Source of the DNA: JAEYFP01 sp964566545
Lineage (GTDB): Bacteria; Bacillota; Clostridia; Lachnospirales; Lachnospiraceae
Direction: 5' to 3'
DNA length: 64,000 bases
NCBI GenBank assembly: GCA_964566545.1
Contig: CAZMIX010000007.1
Coordinates: forward strand, 1-64,000
In this document: one piece after another, positions 18,690 through 27,217 of the stretch
Layout of the letters: each line of letters starts with the position of its first letter
Position numbering within the stretch: position 1 is the first letter of the stretch
Notes under the pieces: model-generated
Database searches by the model: none
The model's input: the letters and a program-made list of their open reading frames with translations, nothing else
What the model was told of the DNA's origin: nothing
Made by a program: the position numbers and the translations under genes

Positions 18690-18816
18690 TGGAAAACAAT
18701 CGACCGGACGCTTCTCTGGTACTGCGATTGCACTTAGAATATAGAGCGGTTCCTTCCACTCGTGAACTCGTCCGGTCGTCTGCCAGCCTCTCTCCGAGTT
18801 CGGCAAACGACCGTTC
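18690..18816 (-). ncRNA. Structured leader or intergenic RNA with two mutually exclusive stems
   Basis: In the roughly 340-base gap between dapL and the EF-hand gene, three arms compete. The segment at 18769-18784 can pair with 18802-18813 (12 bp with one G-U) or with 18701-18710 (perfect 10 bp, CGACCGGACG/CGTCCGGTCG); the shared bases are 18773-18778. Inside the second stem lies a 6-bp hairpin (18744-18761) with loop AAGGAA. A weak T-rich stretch follows on the minus strand. A possible promoter lies just past dapL (TTAACA, 18 nt, TATATA). No family was recognised. Confidence 0.45.
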
Positions 18817-18913
18817 AGTGTTCATATAGATGCAGAACTTCCATGTCCGCATTTGAGATTCTATGTTATATATCGGATGAATAAAAGAAATGTTAACAGG
18901 CAAATTAATTTTA

Positions 18914-20128
18914 CTATAACTTTTTAATCCGCTCGATTGCTTCCACCGTATTTTCATAGCTGCCAAAAGCGGTCAGGCGGAAATACCCTTCGCCGCTCGG
19001 GCCAAAGCCTGAGCCTGGAGTGCCGACGACATTTGCCGTATGAAGCAGATAATCAAAAAATTCCCATGAGGACATTCGATCCGGGGTTTTCAGCCAGATG
19101 TAAGGGGCATTCACGCCGCCAGATACAACGTAGCCGGCGGATTTAAGTCCTTCCGAAATATATTTGGCATTTCGCATATAATAGTCGATCTGTTCCTTGA
19201 GCTGCGCCTTGCCCTCAGCCGTATAACAGGCTTCTCCAGCACGCTGGATGATATAAGGCGCGCCGTTAAATTTCGTGCCGTGGCGCCTTGCCCAAAGCGA
19301 ATGCAGCGTAACCTCTCCCGACCTGATTTCCTTCGGGATGACGGTAAAGCCCAGGCGCGTGCCTGTAAAACCTGCGTTTTTAGAAAACGAACGAAGCTCG
19401 ATCGCGCATGCCCGCGCGCCCTTGCACTCATAAATTGAATGCGGGACATCCGGTTCGGAAATATATGCCTCATAAGCGGCATCGTAGATGATGACCGCGC
19501 CTGTTTTGTTCGCATAATCCACCCACTCCTGCAGGCGGGCCTTGTCCACCGCAGAGCCGGTCGGGTTGTTTGGGAAGCAAAGATAAATGATATCCGGCGT
19601 CTGCTTTGGAAGCAGTGGTGCGAAACTGTTTTCCTGCGTGCAGGGCATATAGATCACGTCGCTCCACCTTTCCTTTGTGGCATCATAAACCCCGGTACGC
19701 CCCGCCATCACGTTTGTATCCACATAAACCGGATAAACCGGGTCGCAGACTGCGATTTTATTGTCCGGACCAAATATTTCCTGAATATTTCCCGAATCGC
19801 TCTTCGCTCCGTCGGAAATAAAAATCTCATCGGCGGCAATACCGCATCCGCGCGCGCAGTAATCATTTTCCGCAATCGCTGTCCTTAAAAATTCATAGCC
19901 TAAATCAGGGGCATAACCGCGGAATGTCTCCGCCCTCCCCATTTCATCCACCGCACCATGCAGCGCGTCGATGATAACAGGGGCAAGCGGCTGCGTCACA
20001 TCCCCGATGCTCAGCTTGATAACCTTTTTATCCGGATTCGCTGCCGCATATTCGCGTTCTTTTTTTCCTACCGTGGAAAACAGATAGCTTCCCGGTAATT
20101 TCAAGTAATTTTCATTGATCTGAAACAT
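18914..20128 (-). CDS. dapL: LL-diaminopimelate aminotransferase
   Basis: 404 aa, full length for the DapL class (MFQINENYLKLPGSYLFSTV is the usual N-terminus). Fold-type I PLP enzyme with SIGDVTQPLAP, FISDGAKSDSGNIQ, FPNNPTGSA, the Schiff-base Lys in RSFSKNAGFTGTRLGF (about residue 254), and WARRHGTKFNGAPYIIQ. It converts tetrahydrodipicolinate directly to LL-diaminopimelate, bypassing the succinylase or acetylase steps of lysine and peptidoglycan synthesis. It follows dapF by 8 nt; the two catalyse consecutive steps and are surely cotranscribed. Confidence 0.97.
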   Translation of the reverse strand: MFQINENYLKLPGSYLFSTVGKKEREYAAANPDKKVIKLSIGDVTQPLAPVIIDALHGAVDEMGRAETFRGYAPDLGYEFLRTAIAENDYCARGCGIAADEIFISDGAKSDSGNIQEIFGPDNKIAVCDPVYPVYVDTNVMAGRTGVYDATKERWSDVIYMPCTQENSFAPLLPKQTPDIIYLCFPNNPTGSAVDKARLQEWVDYANKTGAVIIYDAAYEAYISEPDVPHSIYECKGARACAIELRSFSKNAGFTGTRLGFTVIPKEIRSGEVTLHSLWARRHGTKFNGAPYIIQRAGEACYTAEGKAQLKEQIDYYMRNAKYISEGLKSAGYVVSGGVNAPYIWLKTPDRMSSWEFFDYLLHTANVVGTPGSGFGPSGEGYFRLTAFGSYENTVEAIERIKKL

Positions 20129-20136
20129 AAACTCTC

Positions 20137-21024
20137 CTATAACTCGCCCTCAAATACGGTCGTCGCGCTTCCGGTCATAAATACCCGGTTTTGTTCCCTG
20201 TTCCATCGGATGATTAAGTCGCCGCCTAAAAGCCTAACCGTCACTTCCTCCTCCGTCAGACCGGTTAAGATGCAGGCCACCACCGTCGCACACGCGCCCG
20301 TGCCGCAAGCGAGCGTTTCGCCCGATCCGCGTTCCCATACGCGCATCTGTACCGTCCTTCTGTCAAGCACCTTTACAAACTCCGCATTCACGCGCTTCGG
20401 AAAATATTCATGATGCTCAAAGCCCGGTCCGACCTGCGCGAGAGGAAAATGCTCCACATCCTCTACAAACACAACCGCATGCGGATTTCCCATCGATACG
20501 CACGTCATGCGGTAATTTTTTCCGTCCACATTGATATCCTCTAAAATACACCGGTCGGCTGACCGATCCGGCAGCTTCACCGGAATATTCGCAGGAACCA
20601 GCTCCGGCTCTCCCATATCCACCGTTACCATATCTACGGCCATCCCGTCGGCGCGCTTCCCGTAAAGGCGCCCTGTCATGGGATTTCGCTCTTCCTTTTT
20701 CACGGACAGTTTCAGATATTTCACCTTTCCCATCGAAACGATGGAAAGCTCCGTCTTATCCACGATTCCATAGTCATAGACAAATTTCGCCACACACCGA
20801 ATGCCGTTGCCGCACATCTCCGACCGAGAGCCGTCCGCATTATACATTTCCATCTCGCAGTCTGCCTCCTCAGACGGCTTGATAAAGATCGCCCCGTCCG
20901 AGCCGACTCCGAAATGCCTGTCGCTCACATATCTTGCCACTTCGCTTTTATTTTCTACTGTTTCCTGAAAACAGTTTACATAGACATAATCATTTCCGAT
21001 TCCATGCATTTTTACAAATTTCAT
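20137..21024 (-). CDS. dapF: Diaminopimelate epimerase
   Basis: 295 aa. MKFVKMHGIGNDYVYVN is the standard start. The two catalytic cysteines are present: one in NADGSRSEMCGNGIRC (Cys71) and one in GSGETLACGTGACA near residue 235. It interconverts LL- and meso-diaminopimelate, giving the form used in the cell wall and for lysine. Gene order glnA - ANTAR regulator - dapF - dapL with gaps of 4-45 nt suggests one transcript tying nitrogen status to wall precursor supply. Confidence 0.97.
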   Translation of the reverse strand: MKFVKMHGIGNDYVYVNCFQETVENKSEVARYVSDRHFGVGSDGAIFIKPSEEADCEMEMYNADGSRSEMCGNGIRCVAKFVYDYGIVDKTELSIVSMGKVKYLKLSVKKEERNPMTGRLYGKRADGMAVDMVTVDMGEPELVPANIPVKLPDRSADRCILEDINVDGKNYRMTCVSMGNPHAVVFVEDVEHFPLAQVGPGFEHHEYFPKRVNAEFVKVLDRRTVQMRVWERGSGETLACGTGACATVVACILTGLTEEEVTVRLLGGDLIIRWNREQNRVFMTGSATTVFEGEL

Positions 21025-21028
21025 ATTC

Positions 21029-21574
21029 TCACCTCATCAGCGTCACTATCATATACGCCGTTTCTGCCATATTAGTCGCTGTATCCATGCTGCTTTTCTG
21101 TATATACCGGTGTGCTTCCTCCTCAGTCATATTGTTGCGCTCCATCAAAAGTGTCTTCGCCTCAAGAATCACTTCTTTATCCTTTTCGCTACGCAGGGCG
21201 GAAATTTTTTTCTGTTCGCTCATCCGACGCGAAAGTGTTTGCAGCATCATGCCCAGTGTGTTGATCAAGTCACGTATCTTAATTGGCATAGCCACGCATA
21301 CGATGTCGTTATCGATACATTCATTCCAGAAATGCTGTGATGCGACTAACAGCATCTCAAAGTTTTTGGGTAAGCAATCATGTAAATCCGAATACATCAT
21401 ATCGGAGAACTTGTATCCACAGATGATGATTCCGCCGTCCAGCTCATCCATATAGTGAATAGCCTGTGCGCCCATCGTACAGACGCCGGCGACATCAATG
21501 TCGTTCTGCACGAGCAGCCTGCGGATATTCATCGCATCCTCCTGCTTTGGAAATACTATAATTACACTTACCAA
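21029..21574 (-). CDS. ANTAR-domain RNA-binding antiterminator (NasT-like)
   Basis: About 181 aa. TTG at 21574 is the likely start because AAGGAGG lies 7 nt upstream; the GTG at 21580 would be too close. Residues 1-115 resemble a response-regulator receiver fold, but the site of the phosphoacceptor Asp reads GGIIICGYKFSD, so phosphorylation is doubtful. A helical link (residues 115-140) leads to the ANTAR domain: AKTLLMERNNMTEEEAHRYI followed by QKSSMDTATNMAETA. ANTAR proteins bind paired hexaloop hairpins in leaders and prevent termination, often of nitrogen genes. It is placed just after glnA and is a candidate regulator of the glutamine synthetase and ammonium genes here. Confidence 0.9.
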   Translation of the reverse strand: MVSVIIVFPKQEDAMNIRRLLVQNDIDVAGVCTMGAQAIHYMDELDGGIIICGYKFSDMMYSDLHDCLPKNFEMLLVASQHFWNECIDNDIVCVAMPIKIRDLINTLGMMLQTLSRRMSEQKKISALRSEKDKEVILEAKTLLMERNNMTEEEAHRYIQKSSMDTATNMAETAYMIVTLMR

Positions 21575-21618
21575 GCGCACCCCTCCTTTATTTACTATTA
21601 TTCTCGGAAGCCATACAC

Positions 21619-22950
21619 TTAAATTTTATATAAATATTCATCCAGCTCCCACTGGGTGACCTGTGTCCGATATGCATCCCATTCCTTTTTCTTCGCTTCC
21701 ACATATTTATCGAATATATGGTCGCCAAGCACTTCTCTGATAAAGGGATCCTTTTCCATCTCCTCCACTGCTTCAATCAGTGTAGCGGGCAGCGCTTCAA
21801 TATTGTAAAATGAGCGTTCCTCCTGCGTCATCTCAAAAATATTCGAATCCACACTCTTTGGCGGCTCTATCTGATTCTGAATGCCGTCGATTCCTGCGGC
21901 AAGGCAGAGGGACAAAGCCAGATATGGATTGCAGGACGGATCCGGGCATCTCAATTCCACGCGCGTGCCTTCTCCTCTCGTCGCCGGAATACGGATCAGC
22001 GGACTTCTGTTCGTCGCGCTCCACGCAATATAAACCGGCGCTTCGTAGCCTGCAATCAAGCGCTTGTAGGAGTTTACGAGCGGATTTGTGATTGCCGTCA
22101 TCCCCTTCATATGCTTAATAATACCGCCAATAAAATAATAAGCCTCTTTGCTGAGCTGCAGCCTATCGTCCGGATTAAAGAAAATATTTTTTCCATCCCG
22201 TTTTAGTGACATATTTGTATGCATCCCGGAGCCATTGATGCCGAACTTCGGCTTTGGCATAAACGTCGCATGCAATCCGTGACGTTTTGCAGTCGTCTTT
22301 ACCGTGAGCTTAAATGTCATAATATTGTCGGCCGTCACAAGCGCTTCGTCATATTTAAAATCGATTTCGTGCTGCGCGGGTGCCACCTCATGGTGCGATG
22401 CTTCCACTTCAAAACCCATCTCCTCAAGCATCATGACCATATCGCGTCTCGCATTTTCTCCAAGATCCACGGGTCCTAAATCAAAATAGCTCGCTTTCTC
22501 ATGGGTCAGCGTCGTAGGAAGACCGTTTTCATCCGTATGGAACAGAAAAAATTCACACTCCGGACCGACGTCAAACGTATAGCCAAGCGCCGCCGCCTTT
22601 TGAGTTTCTTTCTTTAAAATAAATCTCGGATCCCCCTCAAAAGCAGTTCCGTCCGGGCGGTATACATCGCAAATAAACCTCGCGATCTTACCCTGCTGCG
22701 GGCGCCACGGAAAAATCGCCACCGTATCCAGATCCGGATGCAGATACATGTCTGACTCCTCGATTCTCACAAACCCCTCAATCGAGGAACCGTCAAACAT
22801 CACCTGATTGTCCAGCGCCTTTTTGAGCTGACTCGCCGTAACTGCGACATTTTTCAGATTGCCGAAAATATCCGTAAACTGCAGTCGGATAAATTCCACA
22901 TCCTCTTCCTTCACCAGTTTTATCACTTCTTCTTTAGAAAACTTTTTCAT
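21619..22950 (-). CDS. glnA: Type I glutamine synthetase
   Basis: 443 aa, the length of the short GSI-alpha subtype of Firmicutes. Motifs are FTDIFGNLKNV, MFDGSSIEGF, VGPECEFFLF, ASHHEVAPAQHEIDFKY, TFMPKPKFGINGSGMH, NRSPLIRIPATRG and the ELRCPDPSCNPYLALS stretch. The adenylylation segment of the beta subtype is not seen, so control is likely by feedback or protein partners. A GAGGAGAG ribosome binding site precedes the ATG. It heads the run with the ANTAR regulator, dapF and dapL. TTGACA lies at 23001-22996 but I could not find a matching -10 box, so the promoter is unresolved. Confidence 0.97.
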   Translation of the reverse strand: MKKFSKEEVIKLVKEEDVEFIRLQFTDIFGNLKNVAVTASQLKKALDNQVMFDGSSIEGFVRIEESDMYLHPDLDTVAIFPWRPQQGKIARFICDVYRPDGTAFEGDPRFILKKETQKAAALGYTFDVGPECEFFLFHTDENGLPTTLTHEKASYFDLGPVDLGENARRDMVMMLEEMGFEVEASHHEVAPAQHEIDFKYDEALVTADNIMTFKLTVKTTAKRHGLHATFMPKPKFGINGSGMHTNMSLKRDGKNIFFNPDDRLQLSKEAYYFIGGIIKHMKGMTAITNPLVNSYKRLIAGYEAPVYIAWSATNRSPLIRIPATRGEGTRVELRCPDPSCNPYLALSLCLAAGIDGIQNQIEPPKSVDSNIFEMTQEERSFYNIEALPATLIEAVEEMEKDPFIREVLGDHIFDKYVEAKKKEWDAYRTQVTQWELDEYLYKI

Positions 22951-23087
22951 GCAGCCTCTCCTCTTCTTTTATTGAATTCACAAAAGGACATTCCTTGTCA
23001 ACAAATCTTATGTTTTAAGACTTTACAGGCATATATTCAAAATCCAATTAATAAACTATAAAAAACGCATCCGACGGAGGTCCCGCC

Positions 23088-23591
23088 TTGAGCTCCAAAA
23101 CGAAAATCCTCGTCCTGCATTCAAAGGAAGTCATTTATACGGCAATCTTTGCCGTTCTTGGCATTTTGTTAATTTTACTGCTGTTTTTTATGTTTTCTCC
23201 CAAAAAAACAGCTGAGAAGAAAAGCATTGAAAATAAAGTCACAATCGAAACCGGCTCCCGTTACATACCAGGCATTTATACTTCATCAATCGTGCTGAAC
23301 AATTCCGTCATAGATATTGAAATTGCCGTAGATAACAATAACATCAATTCCATCGCAATCGTCAACTTAGATGAGGCGGTTTCTGTAATGTACCCGTTAA
23401 TCAAGCCTTCCTTTGAGGAAATCACGGCTCAGATTTATAAAAATCAATCGCTGGAGGGAATCTCCTACTCCGACGATAATAAATACACCTCGCTCGTCTT
23501 GATCGAAGCCATCAACAAAGCGCTCGACAAAGCAGTCGTCTCAGCGGAAAGCTTAAGCACCGTTACCGGAGAAGTTCAGATCCTCGAATAG
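23088..23591 (+). CDS. Single-span membrane protein with an FMN-binding-like domain
   Basis: 167 aa, starting at TTG (23088) with GGAGG 7 nt upstream. One transmembrane helix (residues 15-38), then an extracytoplasmic domain: RYIPGIYTSSIVLNNSVIDI, an IEIAVDNNNINSIAIV strand pair, and YTSLVLIEAINKAL near the end. The layout echoes FMN-bind domains (G-x-Y-x-G ... V-x-V-x-x-G-x-I ... S-G-A-T-x-T-S), but the flavin-bearing S-G-A-T is not preserved, so flavinylation is unlikely. It is divergent from glnA and convergent with nadE. Function unknown. Confidence 0.6.
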   Translation: MSSKTKILVLHSKEVIYTAIFAVLGILLILLLFFMFSPKKTAEKKSIENKVTIETGSRYIPGIYTSSIVLNNSVIDIEIAVDNNNINSIAIVNLDEAVSVMYPLIKPSFEEITAQIYKNQSLEGISYSDDNKYTSLVLIEAINKALDKAVVSAESLSTVTGEVQILE

Positions 23592-23606
23592 ACAGGCACG
23601 CGGCCG

Positions 23607-25517
23607 TCAACCCAACTGCGCAAGCTGCTCCAGCCAGAGCTTTCCGACAGCATCGGACGGCATGCGCAGATCGCCGCGCGGAGAAACTGCGACAGAACCG
23701 ACTTTGGGCCCGTCCGGCAAGCAGGAACGCTTAAACTGCTGTGAAAAAAACCTCCTGTAAAATACCTTTTCCCACTTGATTATGAGATCCGCCTCGTATT
23801 CGCCGACAAACGCCTGCTTTGCGATGCGGTATATTTTTCGTGGTTCATAGCCAAACCGAAGCATGTGGTATAAGAAGAAATCATGCAGTTCATAAGGTCC
23901 TACCAAATCCTCCGTCCGCTGAGAAATGGTGCCGTTCTCCGGCGGCAGCAGCTCGGGACTCACCGGCGTATTCAGCACATCCTCAAGGATGGCCGCAAGC
24001 GCTTCCTCCCCGCATGTCTTCGCATAATGGGAGACGAGATGCTTAACCAGTGTCTTTGGAACGCCTGCATTCACGCCATACATCGACATATGATCGCCGT
24101 TATAGGTTGCCCATCCAAGCGCCAGCTCCGACATATCTCCCGTCCCGATCACAAGGCCGTCGGACTGATTGGCGATATCCATCAAAACCTGTGTCCGCTC
24201 GCGCGCCTGTGCGTTTTCATAAACAACATTATGATTGCTTTCTTCATGTCCGATATCGGAAAAATGCTGTCTGACAGCGTCTGTGACAGGTATTTCACGC
24301 AGGGAAGCCCCCAATCGTTTTGTCAGCTCACATGCGTTTTGGTAAGTGCGATCTGTCGTTCCAAAACATGGCATCGTCACCGCGATGATATCTGTTCTGG
24401 GCTTATGAAGCAGATCAAAGGCTTTTACAGCCACAAGCAAAGCAAGTGCAGAATCCAAACCTCCTGAAATACCAATGACCGCAGAGCGGCTCCCCGTATG
24501 GACGAACCGTTTCTTTAATCCGACAGACTGCATGGTAAGGATCTGCTCGCAGCACTCCTCTTTCTCCGCGTCGTCCGACGGAACAAATGGTCTTGAGGCA
24601 AATGTCCTGTCCAGCCTGCATTGCCCTTTATTAAAAACAACCGTTATTTTTCGGTATCCCGAATCGACTTGCCCAAATGTATTCATCCGGCGGCGTTCTG
24701 CACGAAGCCTGGCAATATCAATATCACAGTAAAGCGTACTGTTTTCAAAACACGCCGTTTCACCCAGCAGCACACCGTTCTCCGCAATCAAGTTATGACC
24801 GGAAAATACAAGATCCTGTGTCGATTCCCCATCGCCCGCACTTGCATAAACATACCCGCAGGCAAGTCTGGCAGAAGCGGACTTTACAAGCATTCTGCGG
24901 TACGCGTCCTTACCAATTACCTCATTGCTGGCTGATAAGTTGACAATCAGATTGGCACCGCCCAACGCATGTGAGGTGCTTGGCGAATGCGGCACCCACA
25001 GATCCTCACAAATTTCTGCCGCAATCTGCAAGCCCTCCACTTCATCGGAGCAAAACAGAATATTTTGTCCGAACGGCACTATAACGCCATCAAATAAAAA
25101 GGGCTCAACAACTTCGCGGCCCGCCGTAAAATGCCGCGCTTCATAAAATTCCGAGTAATTCGGAATAAATTTCTTCGGAATCAAGGCGAGCAGACTTCCG
25201 TCTTTTAAAACCGCGGCTACATTATAAAGCTTTCCATCCTTCTCAAGAGGAAGTCCGATAAATACAAGTGCGTCCATACCGGCAGATGCTTTGACCAGTT
25301 TTTTCAAGGCTTCTTTGGCCGATTGCAATAGAAGCGGCTGCAAAAATAAATCCTGACAGGTATAGCCTGTCAGACACAGCTCCGGAAATACGATGACCTT
25401 CGCGCCATACTCCGCCGCTTCCTTCATCAAACGTTCAATTTCGCCGCAGTTATGTTCTACGTCCGCAACCCTGCTATACGGCGTAACCGCCGCTGTTTTT
25501 ATAAATCCGTCCTGCAT
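23607..25517 (-). CDS. nadE: Glutamine-dependent NAD+ synthetase
   Basis: 636 aa from the ATG at 25517 (MQDGFIKTAAVTPYS) with AAAGGCGG upstream; a longer frame would overlap hslO. The N-terminal nitrilase-like glutaminase holds the Glu-Lys-Cys triad in FPELCLTGYTCQD, IPKKFIPNYSEFYE and AAEICEDLWVPHSPS. The C-terminal synthetase has the PP-loop ISGGLDSALAL and GTGDMSELALGWATYNGDHM. It amidates nicotinate adenine dinucleotide using ammonia channelled from glutamine. It is the last gene of the long minus-strand run that begins at 33722; its start is 23 nt past the hslO stop. Confidence 0.96.
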   Translation of the reverse strand: MQDGFIKTAAVTPYSRVADVEHNCGEIERLMKEAAEYGAKVIVFPELCLTGYTCQDLFLQPLLLQSAKEALKKLVKASAGMDALVFIGLPLEKDGKLYNVAAVLKDGSLLALIPKKFIPNYSEFYEARHFTAGREVVEPFLFDGVIVPFGQNILFCSDEVEGLQIAAEICEDLWVPHSPSTSHALGGANLIVNLSASNEVIGKDAYRRMLVKSASARLACGYVYASAGDGESTQDLVFSGHNLIAENGVLLGETACFENSTLYCDIDIARLRAERRRMNTFGQVDSGYRKITVVFNKGQCRLDRTFASRPFVPSDDAEKEECCEQILTMQSVGLKKRFVHTGSRSAVIGISGGLDSALALLVAVKAFDLLHKPRTDIIAVTMPCFGTTDRTYQNACELTKRLGASLREIPVTDAVRQHFSDIGHEESNHNVVYENAQARERTQVLMDIANQSDGLVIGTGDMSELALGWATYNGDHMSMYGVNAGVPKTLVKHLVSHYAKTCGEEALAAILEDVLNTPVSPELLPPENGTISQRTEDLVGPYELHDFFLYHMLRFGYEPRKIYRIAKQAFVGEYEADLIIKWEKVFYRRFFSQQFKRSCLPDGPKVGSVAVSPRGDLRMPSDAVGKLWLEQLAQLG

Positions 25518-25540
25518 ATCGTTTTGCCGCCTTTCTTTTA

Positions 25541-26452
25541 TTATTTTACCGCCTGACTCAGCAGCGTCTTTAATTCCTCGACGCTGAATTCGTAAGTGCG
25601 ACCGCAGAAATGGCATTTCACCTCAATCGGCTTCCCATCCTTGATCATCCCATTCATTTCCTTTTTCCCGACACTGAGAAGAACCTTTTCCACGCGCTTC
25701 TTATCGCAGTTACAATAAAATTTTGTTGGAATTGTATCCAGAATTTCCACATCAAACTCGCCGAGCAGATATTCCAAAAGCTCCCCCGGCGTCCTGCTCT
25801 CATCAAGCAGCGTTGTCACCGGCGGAACCTTAGATAGCTTCTCCTCCAGCTTTGTAATCAGGTTATCCTCCGCAAACGGCATTAATTGAATAATAAAACC
25901 GCCTGACCTGCGTACCGTATTGTCCCGATTCATCAAAACGCCAAGCCCTACCGCAGAAGGCACCTGCTCCGACGTGGCAAAATAGTAGGTCAGATCCTCC
26001 GCAATTTCACCGGTCTGGAGCGCTGTCTGTCCCACATAAGGATCCTTCATTCCCATGTCTCTTATGACACTCAAAAATCCATCGCCGAGCGCGCCGGACA
26101 CATCCAGCTTTCCCTTGGCATTCGCCGCAATACGCACATCCGAAACAAGTGCATAACCTTTTACGTTTGCCTGAGAATCGGCCGTTACCGTCAATCCCTT
26201 CATCGGACCGCTGCCTCTTAGCTGCAGCGTCAACAAATCTTTTTCGCCCTTCAGCATCGTTCCCATCATCGCACCCGCTGTCAAAAGCCTTCCGAGCGCA
26301 GCAGTTACGACCGGACTCGTATTGTGGGACACCCTTGCAGTCTCCGCAATTAAGCGTGTCGTGGCAGCAAATGCACGGATTGTTCCATTTCCGGCTATGG
26401 CACGCACAATATAATCCTTTTCTTCCATTCGCATTTCCTGATCATCTATCAT
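25541..26452 (-). CDS. hslO: Redox-regulated chaperone Hsp33
   Basis: About 303 aa from the ATG at 26452, one base after the methyltransferase stop; an ATG at 26428 (MEEKDYIVRAIAGN) is also possible. The body has the Hsp33 fold motifs (TAGAMMGTMLKGEKDLLTLQ, GPMKGLTVTADSQANVKGY). The C-terminal redox switch is complete: CNC in KFYCNCDKKR and CHFC in EVKCHFCGRTYEFS, four zinc-binding cysteines that form disulphides under oxidation and switch on holdase activity. Confidence 0.95.
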   Translation of the reverse strand: MIDDQEMRMEEKDYIVRAIAGNGTIRAFAATTRLIAETARVSHNTSPVVTAALGRLLTAGAMMGTMLKGEKDLLTLQLRGSGPMKGLTVTADSQANVKGYALVSDVRIAANAKGKLDVSGALGDGFLSVIRDMGMKDPYVGQTALQTGEIAEDLTYYFATSEQVPSAVGLGVLMNRDNTVRRSGGFIIQLMPFAEDNLITKLEEKLSKVPPVTTLLDESRTPGELLEYLLGEFDVEILDTIPTKFYCNCDKKRVEKVLLSVGKKEMNGMIKDGKPIEVKCHFCGRTYEFSVEELKTLLSQAVK

Positions 26453-26453
26453 G

Positions 26454-27206
26454 TTATTCCCTGTCCTTTTTCGCAATGATATATATCCGTTCGCTGTCTT
26501 CCTTCGCCGGTTTATGGGTAAACGCATCATAAACAGCCAGAAGCTTCAGCCCCGACTGCACAAGCAGTTCCCGCACCTCTTCAAGCGCATAGGCGCGTTG
26601 ATAATGCATCTCTTCATACTTTTGGTAAGACTCGCCCTCTCTGATAAACAGCGTCAGCGCATATTCATTCAACATCTCCTGCTCGTCATAATCATTTTCC
26701 CAAATAAAGCTGCATTCTTCACGATTTTCTGCAAATACATTTCCGGCAAGCAGCTCCCGGTATTTATAGATTGTGTTCAAATCAAAAATAAAAATACCGC
26801 CTTGATCCAAATAATTTTCCACAAGCTGAAAGACCGTGAGCAAATCCGCGGCCTCCGTTACATAGTTTATACTGTCGCAAATACTGACGACGGCTCTCAC
26901 CGTCCCATACAGCTCAAATTCCTGCATATCCTGCAACAGATACAAGATATCGCTGCCGGAGACGACACGCTTTTCCATTGCGATCGAAAGCATGTCCGGC
27001 GAACTATCAACGCCGATCATATCGTATCCCGCAGCCGCTAAAAGCTCAGTCAGTGTACCGGTACCGCAGCCTAAATCCAACACCAAACCATCCGTTATTT
27101 TATTTTCTCTTAATAATTCCGTCACATAACCGCACCATTCCTCATAAGGAACATTGTCCATAAAGCGGTCATAGACTCCGGCAAAGCCGGTATAGGCTTC
27201 CGTCAT
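26454..27206 (-). CDS. Class I SAM-dependent methyltransferase
   Basis: 250 aa. Rossmann-type methyltransferase with motif I VLDLGCGTGTLTELLA (about residues 40-55), the acidic loop end IGVDSSPDML, and motif IV-like VRAVVSICDSINYV. The N-terminus AYTGFAGVYDRFMDNVPYEEW is typical of a widespread Firmicutes group whose substrate is unknown. It lies between hisC and hslO with gaps of 1-11 nt, so it is coexpressed, but the position gives no clue to the substrate. Confidence 0.88.
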   Translation of the reverse strand: MTEAYTGFAGVYDRFMDNVPYEEWCGYVTELLRENKITDGLVLDLGCGTGTLTELLAAAGYDMIGVDSSPDMLSIAMEKRVVSGSDILYLLQDMQEFELYGTVRAVVSICDSINYVTEAADLLTVFQLVENYLDQGGIFIFDLNTIYKYRELLAGNVFAENREECSFIWENDYDEQEMLNEYALTLFIREGESYQKYEEMHYQRAYALEEVRELLVQSGLKLLAVYDAFTHKPAKEDSERIYIIAKKDRE

Positions 27207-27217
27207 CCTGCTCTCCG

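Noticed and set aside
18682..18966. 94-codon minus-strand frame across the dapL end and intergenic gap
   Set aside because: It begins inside dapL and the sequence is better explained by the paired arms of a structured RNA; a short start at MNTERSFAEL cannot be fully excluded.
22973..23001. glnA promoter starting at TTGACA 23001-22996
   Set aside because: No acceptable -10 hexamer at 16-19 nt, so I did not list it.
23607..25616. Longer N-terminus of nadE reaching into hslO
   Set aside because: The ATG at 25517 has a ribosome binding site and gives the normal family length; the extension is out-of-frame hslO sequence.
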